A DNA stretch of 64,000 nucleotides, taken from assembly GCF_018143015.1 (NCBI RefSeq), contig NC_054746.1, positions 29,229,129 to 29,293,128 of the forward strand, in the 5' to 3' direction. Positions 32,301 through 41,883 of the stretch are shown in pieces (position 1 is the first letter of the stretch; the number at the start of each line of letters is the position of its first letter). Position numbers and translations under genes: made by a program. Below the pieces are notes generated by a model. The model did no database searches and was not told the DNA's origin. It saw only the letters and a list, made by a program, of their open reading frames with translations. This stretch comes from Lytechinus variegatus (lineage: Eukaryota; Echinodermata; Echinoidea; Temnopleuroida; Toxopneustidae).

Positions 32301-35300
32301 CTGGGATTCGAACCCACGACCCTCTGTTTCAAAGTACGACGACTAATCCACTGGGCCACAACGCTCCACATGTTCATGTTCAGATGTAGAGTAATCAATT
32401 ATTTTCTTCTTCTTGTTAAATCTACACTTCGTAATTCCGAAGGTTCGTAATTCCGAAACACGTAAATTGCCTATACTTCGATGTTTGTTAATCCGAAAAC
32501 GTAAAAGGGTTCGTTAATCCGAACATTTGTGGCGTTATTCCGAAGGTTCGATGTTCCGAAGGTTCGTGAATCCGAAAACGAAATAAGGTGTGTTAATCAT
32601 TTAGTTTTCGGACTAACGAACCTTCGGAATTACGAACCTCACTTCGTTTTCGGACTGACAAACCTTCGGAATTACGAACCTCATTTCGATTTCGGACTAA
32701 CGAACCTTCGGAATTACGAACCTTCGGAAATACGAACCTTCGGAATAACGAACCATCGGAATATCCGAACCTTCGGAATAACGAAGCTTCGGAATTACGA
32801 ATGTATGCGGTTAAATCAAATGCAATAGTAATTACAAGCTATGAAATACAAACAGGATTAATAGAGGCATCAATAAAACACCCGCATATAAATCATGTGA
32901 CTCATTTAATAGTTTCTGAAACAGCGACCAATCCATGCTTTCTTAAATTTTCTAAATTAAAAACATTTTTATGCATCCACTGACCCCCCCCCTCCATATC
33001 CAGTAGGGGGTCAATGGACTAGGCATAAAAATGTTTTGAACTCCGAAGTCTGTCGAAACTTTCCTCTGACCAGCGAAAGAGGGAAAACATGAAAAAAGTG
33101 GTTCATCACGGTTCTAAGGGCAGGATCCGGTACATGCTCTGGTATTTTACATTCATTGATTGCTCTTAATTCCGTAGCCCCTCCCCCTTATAGATTTGCC
33201 ATTAAATATTGAAGTATTAAAAAATAATAATACTTTTTTTTTATATATATTTCAACAAAAAATCTTTCCAATTGTAACGTATTTGAAGCCAGTCAGATAA
33301 CTTTGTTTGTCACATAATGAGAATACCGTGTGTTCCATTTACTATTTATGTGAATGCCAATTATTAGGATTATTGATATATTTGGGGTAGTTCATAATCA
33401 TCTAAACGCTCATTGTTCAGGCAGATAACTGAATATGACAAATCAATGCTTGCTTTCAGCGAATCAATAAAATGTTAAAATTACAATTTATCCTCAATTC
33501 CTTACTGAATGCTAGTAGTCAAGTTTATTAATGCACATGACCCAGATTTTACCGAGCTGTTTTATTTTTAGAGATATGAACTTTATGGGCAACTGCCGAA
33601 CAGTGAATAGATGTTAAGTATACTTTGATAGTAACAAATGAGCACTTATAATAGTTTAATCAAATATTCTCAAAGCTGGTAATTATGCAATCAGAATTTA
33701 TTAGAATGTAACTCCCCAAGGGCGGAAATCTCTCCTCAAAGGTAGGTTATCACCCCAAATGTAAGGTCATTTATACCAAAATAAATTCGACAAGCAAGGA
33801 AAAAAAGGTTATCACCCAAAAAGTCAGGTCATCTCGTCCAAAATACAGGTTTTATTCGGATTTTGAATGATTTTTTTCTTTCCATCATAAAAGACCAAAA
33901 ATAGTAGGGGGACATTTGATATCAATATCAATTGTCGCCCTACTATTTTGGGTAGGGGGACGCGTCCCCCCTGGGATTTCCAGAAAGACATATTTGAAAA
34001 TCTTCCACTGATATCATGGACCTACAACAATAGTAGTAGGTCTATGCTGATATTAAGTAGGCCTACGTACCCGGCAAGCAATTTACAAGAATCGTTGACA
34101 AAATGGGCACATTCCTAGTTTTCCACTATTTCACGAACTTTTTTTTACATACTTTTGCTAATCCTTTTCAATCCTGCTGCTTCAAATTGTGATTAGTAAC
34201 CCCCTTAATCATGTTAATTCTAAATTTGTACAGATTGTCTGAGTTCTCCCTGTCAGAATGGATGTACCTGTATGGAGACCGATGTAAGTTATAAGTGCAT
34301 CTGTCCGGGTGATGGAAGCAATGATCACTTTGAAGGTAGGCCTACTTATTTAAAATGATTTTACTTTTTAACTTCAAACGTGAAGATAATGATAATAATG
34401 ATAATAGTAATAATATTAATATTATCATTATTATCATAATTATAATAATAACGTTTTATTTACCCAGGGTAGCCACTTCAGTTAGGAAACTGCTCTACCA
34501 GCGGGCCCTGCATAACATAATATTTTATTACACTGGAAGCGTCGTGGTGTAGTGGTTCTTGCCTTGCAATCATAGGGTCATTGTGTTCGAATCCCACCAC
34601 GGCCTAGCGTCCTTTGGCAAGGCGTTAATCCACACTTTGCCACTCTCCACCCAGGTGTAAAATGGGTACCCGGTAGGATGCGAAGTATACGTAGTATACC
34701 TATCAATTGAGTCTTGGAACTCTTGTTTGAATGCTCACCAGGGAGTGGAGAAAGTGCATACATTGTGTGCGGGCATGTCAGGATCCGATGACCGGGGTAA
34801 TAATAATTGCAATGTAAAGTGTTAATAATCGCTATATGTAAATGTAACTTTTATTATTATTATTATTATTATTTATACCCTTCTCCAATCTAAATGCTGA
34901 GCGCCTCGCAAGAAGGCAGAAGGTCCCATTTTTAAAAGTCTTTGGCATGACCTGGCCAAGGATCATATATATATAAGTGGTTCCTGTGATTATGTCATAA
35001 GTGTAATATGATAGTGAACGAGCCATCTCTCATGCGGCACAAAATGTTCTGATAATAACACTTATTTATCCAGGGTAGCCACTCTTAGCTGTAAGCTGTT
35101 CTTCCAGCGGGCCCTGCATAACATAATATGTTATTATTACCCTTCTCCGTTCTAAATGCTGAGCGCCAAGCAAGAAGGCAGAAGTCCCATTTTTATAAGT
35201 CTTTGGTATGACTCGGCCGGGGATCGAACCCACGACCCCCGTCCATGAGGTGGGTGCTCTACCACTGAGCCACCATGTCCGGTGATACAAGTACGATATT

Positions 35301-38300
35301 ACTCACTGTGACTCTCATTGTAAAGATGGTCAAATGAAATTTCGTACAAGGGGTCATTTGACCAGGAATGTTTTCTGTGATGCGAAGTTTGACGTATTAT
35401 TTCAGATGTATTTTTCCTGCTACCAGGGTGGTATATTCTCAAGGTCACTTAAGAATGGGAATATAGACAATGGAAAGCTTCTTCTGGATACATCACACAC
35501 GTAATGGAACCGAACTAGTTACACCATACCTATTCAATCTTATAACAATTCTTTTTGTAAATATTGTCAGATGACAAAATACATTAATTCCTTTATATAT
35601 TATTTTACCTCGTGCTAAATAGGCCTATGCCCAGAACTTAACCGGACCTATCTTCTTGATCTAAAAGGCCTGAACTCAAATCTTTCCGAACCAGTACAAT
35701 GTCAAAACGGTAAACATTTTCCTCATTATATAGTCGTAAACTGGCGTGAAGTGTGTGTAAACCCGTCGTGACGGCGTGTCATGTCGTTGCGAGAATTTTG
35801 AAACATTCACAATTTTGGTCACGACAAAATTTAGCGACCAGTTCGTGAACTATGCGCAAACTTTTCGTGAACTCGTCGAGAAGGTGAGGGAGGATGCGTG
35901 GCAGTGCGTGCCATGCCACGACTGTCACGAACTGCTACGAATGGTTCACGAACAGCGCACGTCGAGTTCACGAGTAGTTCACGACATGTTAAAAAATAAG
36001 TGCGCGTCGCAGCGTGGCCGGGCTTTCCTACTGACACGGGCACGTGTACTTCACGCATCAATACTCAAGCAGTTCACGACTTGTTTAGGCACTTCACGAA
36101 TAGTTTGCACATGGCACGAGCACTTCATGACGAGTTCACGGGTAGTTCAGACTACTGCGCGACAGTGGCGCTCGCATCGGTCCAGGGGTATAAATAGGAC
36201 ATCCTGGAGACTACTCGCCATTCCAGAAACGAAAAAAAATGACACAAATAACAAAACTCCCCTTCCCGTCCCCCCCCCCCCAAAAAAAAGAAAAGAACAA
36301 AAAAATACACCGAAAAAAAACACGAAAGCAAACAAAATAAAAAGAAGAAAAAAAATAACGAACAAGAGAGAAAGAAACTAAAGTACGGGGGGGGGGGGGG
36401 TTGGAGACACGCAAGAAAGTCCCCTCACCCACTACACCCCCAAAGAAAATATATATCTTTCCTTTTTTTCCTTTTCCTTTTCTCTTTCTTTTTAATTTAA
36501 TTCTCTTTTCGTTTACTTCATTTTCAGTTTTTTTTTTTTTGGGGGGGGGAGGGGGCGTGCTTTGTTTTGGGTGAGTGGGGAAGGATTTCTTTTCATTATT
36601 TATGGGTTTTCATTTCCCTTTTCTTTTCCCTTCTTTTTCGTGTCTTTTTGGTTGTTTCTTTTTGTCTTTATTATTTCTTTGCAGGGGATAACTTCTCAGT
36701 CATATCTCTTGGAACAGTTCAGTATACTGTTATACTGTCCAACATCCTGCCTTCTGGTCATTCATTCCCTGACCCACACACTTTCCTTCGTCTATTTCTT
36801 CGAGGTGGGGTTGCCTTTTCTTGCTCTTCTGCCTCTTCCAATCTTTTCTGCTGCTTTTCAACAATGGATAGATCAGCGGCCAGGTATTGACATCTTCTTT
36901 TCCCTGCAGTGATTGTGACTCTGACATTCAGCATGTTGTCTCTTCCACAGTCAATCAAAAAAATGACCAGGGGTTGGGGGAAGCCCCTTTTTTACATGGC
37001 GTGCAAAAGTCGGCAAGACATCGTCTGAATTGCGCAAACTCGTCGTGCAAAACGACACGCAAACTATAGCCAGGCTGACACTTGCACGACTTTTGGCCAC
37101 GATTTTGTCATGGCAAGTCGTGCCATTTTGGGGCACGAACTGGGAGGCTCCCGCACTGTTTACGACTTGTTCACGCATAGTTCACGACAAGTTCACGACG
37201 GGTTCACGAATAGTTCACGAATGCGTGCCCGTCAGTGTCCACATTGACACCAACTGGCACGACGAGTTCACGCATAGATTGCGCATAGTTTACGCACTTC
37301 CCGCATTGGCACGACGAGTTTGTGCAATTCGGACGGTGTCGTGCTGAACTATTCGTCAAACTCGACGTGAGCTGTTCGTGAACTATTCGTGACAGTCGTG
37401 GCATGGCGCGCACTGCCACGCACTGGCACGCATCCTCCCACATCGTCCCGACGAGTTCACGAACAGTTAGCGCATAGTTCACGACCCGGTCGCTAAAATT
37501 TGTCGTGACCAAAATTTTGAACATTTCAAAATTCCCGTCACGACATAGCACGCAGTCACGACGTGTCACGACGTGTTTACGCACACTTCACGCCATTTCA
37601 CGACTAGTTTGCGCACTGGCACGACTTGAGTCGTGCCAATACGTGACACAAAATCGTGCAAGTGTCAAGCCAGGCTATGCCTGAACTCGTCGTGCCAGTT
37701 CGTGTCAATGTGGAGATTGATGGGCACGCATTCGTGAACTATTCGTGAACTAGTTCGTCGTGATCTGTGCGTTAAGTAGTCGTGAAGAGTGCGGGAGCCT
37801 CCCAGTTCGTGCCCCAAAATGGCACGATTTGAGATGACAAAACCGTGACCAAAAGTCGTGCAAGTTTCCGCCTTGCATTATAAAGATCGTTGTATTTTGT
37901 ACTTTCTTAGGTAATGTTGTTATACTGTGTACCATCTAAGAATTTTGTTTTGTCAAAGCATGGTCAATGGTCAAAGAGTATTGTTGCACTGTGTATTATC
38001 TAAAGGTTTGTTACACTGTGTACTATCTTAGATAATGTTTGTTGTGCTGTGTACTATCTTAGATAAGGTTCGTTGTGCTGTGTACTGTCTTAAATATGGT
38101 ATGTTGCAGTGTGTACTATCTTAAATAAGGTTTGTTACACTACTATTTTAAATAAGGTTTGTTACACTGTGTACTATCTCAAACAAGGTTTGTTACACTG
38201 TGTACTATCTCAGATAAGGTTTGTTACACTGTGTACTATCTTAGATAAGGTTTGTTGTGCTGTGTACTATCTTAGATAAGGTTTTTGTGTTGTGTATTAG

Positions 38301-40865
38301 CTTAAACAAGTTTTGTTACACTGTGTACTATCTCAAACAAGGTTTGTTACACTGTGTACTATCTTAGATAAGGTTTGTTACACTGTGTACTATCTTAGAT
38401 AAGGTTTGTTACACTGTGTACTATCTTAGATAAGGTTTGTTGTGTTGTGTATTAGCTTAAACAAGTTTTGTTACACTGTGTACTATCTCAAACAAGGTTT
38501 GTTACATCTTAGATAAGGTCTGTTACACTGTGTACTATCTTAGATAAGGTTTGTTACACTGTGTACTATCTTAGATAAGGTTTGTTGTGCTGTGTATTAG
38601 CTTAAACAAGGTTTGTTACTCTGTGTACTATCTTAAACAAGGTTAGTTACACGTATGGATTTTACAGCTGTGTATCCTCGCTGCAATTTTGTATTACCTA
38701 ATTATCATTCCGTTTAAGTTTTTTTTTCTCTCCCTCTCTATCTCTTTCTGTCTCTCTCTGCTATGATTTCCCTCTATCTTCTCGCTCACTTTCCTCCTCC
38801 ACTGAGCTGTGTCCACTTTGTTCTATCCAACTACTTTTATCTCTTCTTGCTTGCATGTCCTCTTCAATCTATCTCTTAGTTAACTCTCAGCCGTTCTCAC
38901 TCTTTGTATTTAGTGGGTAAATTATTTGACATTTCCCTTCTATGTTGTATTACAATATATGTTTGAATTGTTTATGTTTATTTTCTTTCAATATGTTCGC
39001 CCAATGTATATGTCGTTTGTGTTTGTATATATACTTTATATCATTTGTATGTACAGCCAGTGGAGGCCAAGTTTCTATGTAGTTTATCATGGATCAGTAA
39101 TAAATGAATCTGAATCCGAATCTGAATCTGAATGAATCTAAAATCTGTGTACTATCTTAAACAAAGTTTGCTACTCTGTGTACTAGTTTAGATAAGGTAC
39201 GTTGCAGCATGTACTATCTTAAACAAGGTTTGTTACACTGTGTGCTATCTTAAACAAGGTTTGTAACACTGTGTGCTATCTTAAACAAGGTTTGTAACAC
39301 TGTGTGCTATCTTAAACAAGGTTTGTTACACTGTGTACTATCTTAGATAAGGTATGCTGCAGTGTGTACTATCTTAAACAAGGTTTTTACACTGTGTACT
39401 ATCTATAAACAAGGTTTGTTGCACCGTTTACTATCTTAGACAAGGTTTGTTACACTGTGTACTATCTTAGATAAGGTTTGTTGTGCTCTGTACTATCTTA
39501 GATAAGGTGTGTTGCACTGTGTACTATCTTAAACTATTTTTTTTTAAATATGAAGGTACACGCTGTATTTCAGATACTTTGATTTGGAAAGAGTTACATT
39601 CAAAATTAACTAGGAAATGACAGACTGTCTCTTTACTTTCGACATGCGTTATCATTTATTTACGTCGTATTGATTGAAGGGTCTCGATCTACAAAAAAAA
39701 ACAATTACAACTCCTGAGTGATTTGAATAGTCAGGCCGAAAAGGAAGACTGAATTGTGAATACAAGGAAAATTGCAAATTTGGTGTGAACATTTAACAAA
39801 GTATAAAAGTATTTCAATCGTTTTTTTCCCTCTCGATTAAACGTTTGCAAGGGAAAGTTATCATAACCCATGACGTGGTTGGTGAGCAAACCGTTCCCAA
39901 TGGACATGAAGGGCATGGTTCATACAGGAAGGATGTGGTGTATACCTTACCCATGGATGCAATCGTTACCATTCTAAATCACTCCAAGAGCTGTAGACAA
40001 TACATCAGAGCGACATGTTTTAACACTCACATCTACGATAATGATGGCGATCAAACTGCTTATTGGGTATCGAGACAAGGTATTGTGATGCCAAACTGGG
40101 GGAACGCTCCGAGTGACGTCGTAGGGTGTCTCTGCGGCATAAATCGAAGTAAAGTAATATCGTACTTTCCTTTATTTTGAAAGAATTTACGGAAGAGAAC
40201 AGGAACCTTTCCGGCATCTCATTCTGGTCTGAGAACAAAAAAAAGCAAATATCCAATCAAGTGGAATAATCCTTTAATTATAACAGTTCAACGCTACCGC
40301 AAAAATAGGCCTCTGTGTTTCTGACATTATTCGGACAAATTGATTTCACTTTTAGGGAAACTTTGCAAGCCAGTGCAAGTATTCAACTCTTTTTTTTTCA
40401 TAACAGGAAGGTTCCTGTCCTATATCTCGTAGAGTCTCAAATTAATTTAACATTTTCTCAGAATTCCAATGGCATCGAACAAGAAACATAATAACATTGA
40501 TTACCTTCACTTTCGATGTTTTGGTCAAGGGGTGAATGCTCTTCTCTGAATGTTGTTTATTGATTAGCTGCTATGGATGTATCTTTAGGCACGAAACAGA
40601 TGCAACAGAAACAATTATTACGAGATTACATATACATCTATCTGAGTAAAGCTTGAATTCATTTTTTATTACGTTTCCCTGTTTAGCTTGTCACTACAGC
40701 GTGGACGCTCTCTGCAATTGTTACCGTTCTTCAGATAAGTGGTTAACAGATGATGGCTACCTAACTGATAGAGATCGACTTCCGGTCACAAGGCTACACT
40801 TTGGAGATACTGGCGGTTCAGATGAAAAGATGAAGTTTGAACTTGGCTTTCTCGAGTGTGAATGA
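29351..40865 (+). CDS. Gene A: secreted EGF / Caspr-type fibrinogen-like protein
   Basis: Six exons, 29351-29396, 29612-29794, 34234-34335, 35623-35709, 39852-40148 and 40687-40865, join in frame to 894 bases, 297 residues plus stop. Order: signal peptide (1-15), unrecognised N-terminal module (16-76), degenerate EGF-like domain (77-110), linker that replaces the front of the fibrinogen-like module (111-139), and the rest of that module (139-297). The C-terminal part (CRQYIRATC, YWVSRQG, NWGNAPSD, GCLCGINR, CNCYRSSDKWLTDDGYLT, LPVTRLHFGD) lines up with the fibrinogen-like subdomain of contactin-associated proteins and neurexin IV. No membrane segment follows, so the protein should be secreted. 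Every intron is phase 1. Gene B next door is a paralogue. Function unknown; adhesion or recognition is inference. Confidence 0.8.
29612..29794 (+). CDS. Gene A exon 2: N-terminal module
   Basis: Acceptor after a poly-T tract ending TTCAACAG; donor CCAG|GTAGGT; phase 1 at both ends. It encodes about 61 residues including HVIQCKSINTASGETIQL, FKCPTSPKICTLP. The block CKSINTASGETIQL matches PCPKINSTSGDTIQL in gene B exon 2, so this is a shared domain that I do not recognise. Three cysteines fit an extracellular fold. Confidence 0.8.
30233..30450 (+). mobile_element. tRNA-derived SINE, family S1
   Basis: Head GGGGCGTTGTGGTCTAATC followed by a B-box-like GGGTTTGATTCCCAG, then a body with GTGCTGCACTCAAACCAGG, GAGGTAAATGGGTA and AGCTTAGCCGGGTAATA, and a TTATTATC-rich tail. 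The body is shared with the minus-strand copy at 32145-32367. The head here is partly deleted compared with that copy. Confidence 0.75.
30500..30962. mobile_element. Degraded family-1 TTAA MITE, interrupted
   Basis: Shares scattered blocks with the 731 and 6198 copies, for example TAGATCCGAATTTGAAAG and AGCGCTTGCTTGATTTTC at its right side. The expected continuation (ATTGATTCAAATTAAG) resumes at 31936 after the mariner-type MITE, so it was already present when that element landed. Confidence 0.55.
30963..31933. mobile_element. Mariner-type MITE, family M, full copy with TA duplication
   Basis: 971 bp with inverted ends CAGTGCGTATCAAAAA on the left and, as reverse complement, the same on the right, extending to AAGTTTAC. 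TA stands on both sides. The host sequence (a family-1 MITE) continues across the site. No transposase frame; open frames here are shared only with the other copy at 15616-16930. TIR style and TA duplication fit the Tc1/mariner superfamily. Confidence 0.85.
32145..32367 (-). mobile_element. tRNA-derived SINE, family S1, minus copy
   Basis: On the minus strand the head starts GGAGCGTTGTGGCCCAGTGG with an A-box region, then GTGGGTTCGAATCCCAG (B box), then the same body as the 30233 copy (GTGCTGCACTCAACCCAGG, AGGTAAATGGGTACCG, CTAGCTTAGCCGAGTAATA). The head is more complete than in the plus copy. Confidence 0.8.
32425..32810. repeat. TTCGGAATTACGAACC fold-back minisatellite
   Basis: The left part carries GGTTCGTAATTCCGAA-type units and the right part the reverse complement TTCGGAATTACGAACC, repeated at 16- to 45-bp spacing, so the whole can fold on itself. 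The open frame that reads GLTNLRNYEPHF three times is a translation of the repeat, not a protein. Confidence 0.8.
34234..34335 (+). CDS. Gene A exon 3: degenerate EGF-like domain
   Basis: 102 bases, acceptor TTGTACAG, donor GAAG|GTAGGC, phase 1-1. It encodes DCLSSPCQNGCTCMETDVSY followed by KCICPGDGSNDHFE. The CxxxPCxNG start and CxC end are those of EGF domains. The last cysteine is absent and an extra cysteine sits before the third, so disulfide pairing must differ. The exon has exactly the same length as its counterpart in gene B. Confidence 0.82.
34440..34965 (-). mobile_element. SINE family S2, split by a second SINE
   Basis: Left part 34440-34530 (CCAGGGTAGCCACTTC, CAGCGGGCCCTGCATAACAT) and right part 34855-34965 (ACCCTTCTCCAATCTAAATG, GCAAGAAGGCAGAAGG) are contiguous in the intact copy at 35050-35284. 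The gap is filled by SINE S3 in the plus orientation. The tRNA head of this copy is lost or truncated near 34965. Confidence 0.75.
34531..34854 (+). mobile_element. tRNA-derived SINE, family S3, nested
   Basis: Head GCGTCGTGGTGTAGTGG with a B box GTGTTCGAATCCCACC about 45 bases on, then a body with GGCAAGGCGTTAATCCACAC, TGTAAAATGGGTACCCGG and ATGACCGGGGTAATAATAA, and an ATT-repeat tail at 34850-34870. Its ends coincide with the break in the S2 element. Confidence 0.78.
35050..35284 (-). mobile_element. tRNA-derived SINE, family S2, full copy
   Basis: Minus-strand head with A box TGGCTCAGTGGTAGAGCA and B box GGGTTCGATCCCC, both close to real tRNA consensus, followed by the S2 body (TGGGACTTCTGCCTTCTTGC, ATGCTGAGCG on the other strand) and a tail near 35050. 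The well-kept head suggests a recent copy. A tRNA gene is unlikely because the head runs straight into the SINE body without a paired acceptor stem. Confidence 0.8.
35623..35709 (+). CDS. Gene A exon 4: shortened front of fibrinogen-like module
   Basis: 87 bases, phase 1-1, encoding LCPELNRTYLLDLKGLNSNL and ending VQCQNG. In gene B and in Caspr proteins the same place reads C-x-DLK...G-TFRIDPDG...V-C. Here the two outer cysteines remain but the IDPDG core is gone and ten residues are missing. NRT and NLS are possible N-glycosylation sites. Intron 4 downstream is 4.1 kb and full of repeats. Confidence 0.72.
35735..36190. repeat. CGTGAACT fold-back repeat, left block
   Basis: Dense GTTCACGA / TCGTGAAC motifs in both orientations, with longer blocks such as GGTCACGACAAAATTTAGCG that recur inverted at 37480-37520. 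It lies in intron 4 of gene A. The 201-codon open frame across it is a repeat by-product ending in poly-lysine-like low-complexity sequence. Confidence 0.7.
36191..37009. other. Homopolymer-rich part of gene A intron 4
   Basis: Poly-C, poly-A, poly-G (36387-36400) and poly-T/G (36527-36553) runs with pyrimidine-rich stretches. No exon-like signal with phase-1 junctions was found. Confidence 0.6.
37010..37875. mobile_element. CGTGAACT fold-back / MITE-like palindrome
   Basis: Inner ends ATAGCCAGGCTGACACTTGC (37066) and the reverse complement ending at 37678 enclose about 613 bp. A second inverted copy of the left end (GTGCGGGAGCCTCCCAG, GTGCCCCAAAATGGCACGA) follows at 37788-37850. The interior is built of alternating TTCACGAATAGTTCACGA-type units. 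No coding sequence. It probably represents one MITE inserted in or rearranged with another of the same family; the order of events is unclear. Confidence 0.65.
37915..39535. repeat. 31-bp minisatellite in gene A intron 4
   Basis: About 35-40 units of the type GGTTTGTTACACTGTG plus TACTATCTTAGATAA. Variants swap TTAGATAA for TTAAACAA and ACACTG for GTGCTG. The array is split by a 493-bp insertion (38653-39145). Units are too variable and spacer-free to be a CRISPR array. Confidence 0.9.
38653..39145 (+). mobile_element. LINE 3' end inserted in minisatellite
   Basis: Breaks a minisatellite unit cleanly (TTACAC before, TGTGTAC after). Its end, GCCAGTGGAGGCCAAG, then AATAAATGAATC followed by TGAATC/CGAATC repeats, is the tail style of non-LTR elements. 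The rest is AT/pyrimidine-rich 3' UTR without coding sequence, so it is heavily 5'-truncated. No target duplication beyond one or two bases can be seen. Confidence 0.65.
39852..40148 (+). CDS. Gene A exon 5: fibrinogen-like module, central part
   Basis: 297 bases, phase 1-1, acceptor after TTTGCAAG and donor CGAA|GTAAAG. It encodes VIITHDVVGEQTVP, GSYRKDVVYTLPMDAIVTIL, SCRQYIRATC, YWVSRQGIVMPNWG and GCLCGIN. The pattern C-x-QY...C, YW-G/S-R, WG, C-x-CG is that of the Caspr fibrinogen-like module. It is strongly similar to gene B exon 5. Confidence 0.88.
40687..40865 (+). CDS. Gene A exon 6: fibrinogen-like module, C-terminus
   Basis: Terminal exon, acceptor CCTGTTTAG, ending LGFLECE and TGA. 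It encodes CHYSVDALCNCYRSSDKWL, TDDGYLTDRDRLPV and LHFGDTGGSDEK. In Caspr proteins the equivalent is C-x-DP-x-YYCNCD...W..D.G.L...LPV....GDT. Ending here, without laminin-G or membrane segments, makes it a stand-alone secreted version. Confidence 0.88.
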
Positions 40866-41019
40866 GAATCATGTAACAATCATTGGAGCACACCGGTACC
40901 CTAGCAAATTGTGTTGATAGGAAGCTGACCGGTTGTGTGTTGAAGCTCTGAATAATATTATGTATAATTCCTTTATGCGATTAGTTGCTGAGAAACTTTA
41001 AAATAATTTATTTTGTTGA

Positions 41020-41025
41020 AATAAA
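41020..41025 (+). terminator. Polyadenylation signal, gene A
   Basis: AATAAA 155 bases after the stop codon of gene A. A second AATAAA lies at 41149-41154. Which one is used cannot be told. Confidence 0.6.
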
Positions 41026-41601
41026 ACAACTTGAATACATGACTTTTTGAAGAATCGATGAAATTTTCTTAGAATATCAGAGCATCTGTAGTGAAACTAC
41101 TCAAGTCTGTGGAGTCAACATAACGAAATTACATGTTGTGTGATTGAAAATAAACTGATATGGCAAAAAAGTGCACACAATATGAAAAACGGATTTAGTA
41201 GGGCATGATTTATTAAAAATGTTTTTAAAATGTTTACAACTAGTAAACAGTTTGATATCGTTTACGTATTTTTTCTCAATTTTAAAGTTTCTTGAACGAG
41301 AAAGAATAAAAAGGGAAATGAAAGGGAAAAGGTAAGATGTGAAATGATTTTCAGGACATTATGTTCCATCTATAGCAAAATTATATTTTCAGTTAAAAAG
41401 GTAAAAAAAATGACTATATTGCTTTTCTCTCTCTCACGACTTTTCAGAACCTCTCCCTCAAATTGTTTACGTATTACTCCACTTGCTACGATGATTATAA
41501 TTTGTGTTACCTCGACAAGCTCGCTTATATGTGTATTTTATTTATTTTGTATATAGAGCTTCTTTAAACTTGAGTGAATTCAACGAGGTTGATTGTGCTC
41601 A

Positions 41602-41883
41602 GTCAAGTCGGTCCTTATTGTGAAATATGTAAGAAATGAAATATTGTATAATTCAAACAATAAAAAACAAAAGAAATAGTGAGTGAAGGACATGGTCTTC
41701 GACTGTTTTATTTACACGTGGCTGATTCGTGCATATCATTGTTTTGTGAAAACAAGCGAAATTTTAAAAATATCACAACTTTCTTATTTTATATCCGATT
41801 TTGATGAAACCGTCAGTGTTATGTTAGTTTGATATTCTCTATTTAGTCAAATCAACATTTTTGGGGGTGGACTTGACCTTTAA
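41602..41883. mobile_element. Half copy of family-1 TTAA MITE
   Basis: The right half only, from GTCCTTATTGTGAAATATGT to GGGGGTGGACTTGACCTTTA, matching 6500-6805 in order. The left half is missing. Confidence 0.7.

Larger units (their letters stand above)
29795..34233 (+). other. Gene A intron 2
   Basis: 4.4 kb holding two SINEs of one family in opposite orientation (30233-30450 and 32145-32367), an old TTAA-type MITE split by a mariner-type MITE (30963-31933), and the TTCGGAATTACGAACC fold-back repeat (32425-32810). No further exon with matching phase was seen. Confidence 0.65.
34336..35622 (+). other. Gene A intron 3, SINE cluster
   Basis: 1.3 kb made almost entirely of SINE sequence and ATT/GATAAT microsatellite: one SINE inserted in another (34440-34965) and a further copy at 35050-35284. 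No exon. Confidence 0.7.

Noticed and set aside
32529-32828. Protein-like frame repeating GLTNLRNYEPHF
   Set aside because: Product of the TTCGGAATTACGAACC repeat, with no start context or splice sites.
35221-35284. Possible tRNA gene on the minus strand
   Set aside because: A and B boxes are good, but the acceptor stem does not form and the sequence continues into a SINE body that recurs nearby.
35776-36381. 201-residue plus-strand frame
   Set aside because: Lies in the CGTGAACT fold-back repeat inside a gene A intron and ends in low-complexity lysine-rich sequence.
37915-39535. Regular short repeats resembling a CRISPR array
   Set aside because: Units are contiguous without unique spacers, vary internally, and lie in a eukaryotic intron; it is a minisatellite.
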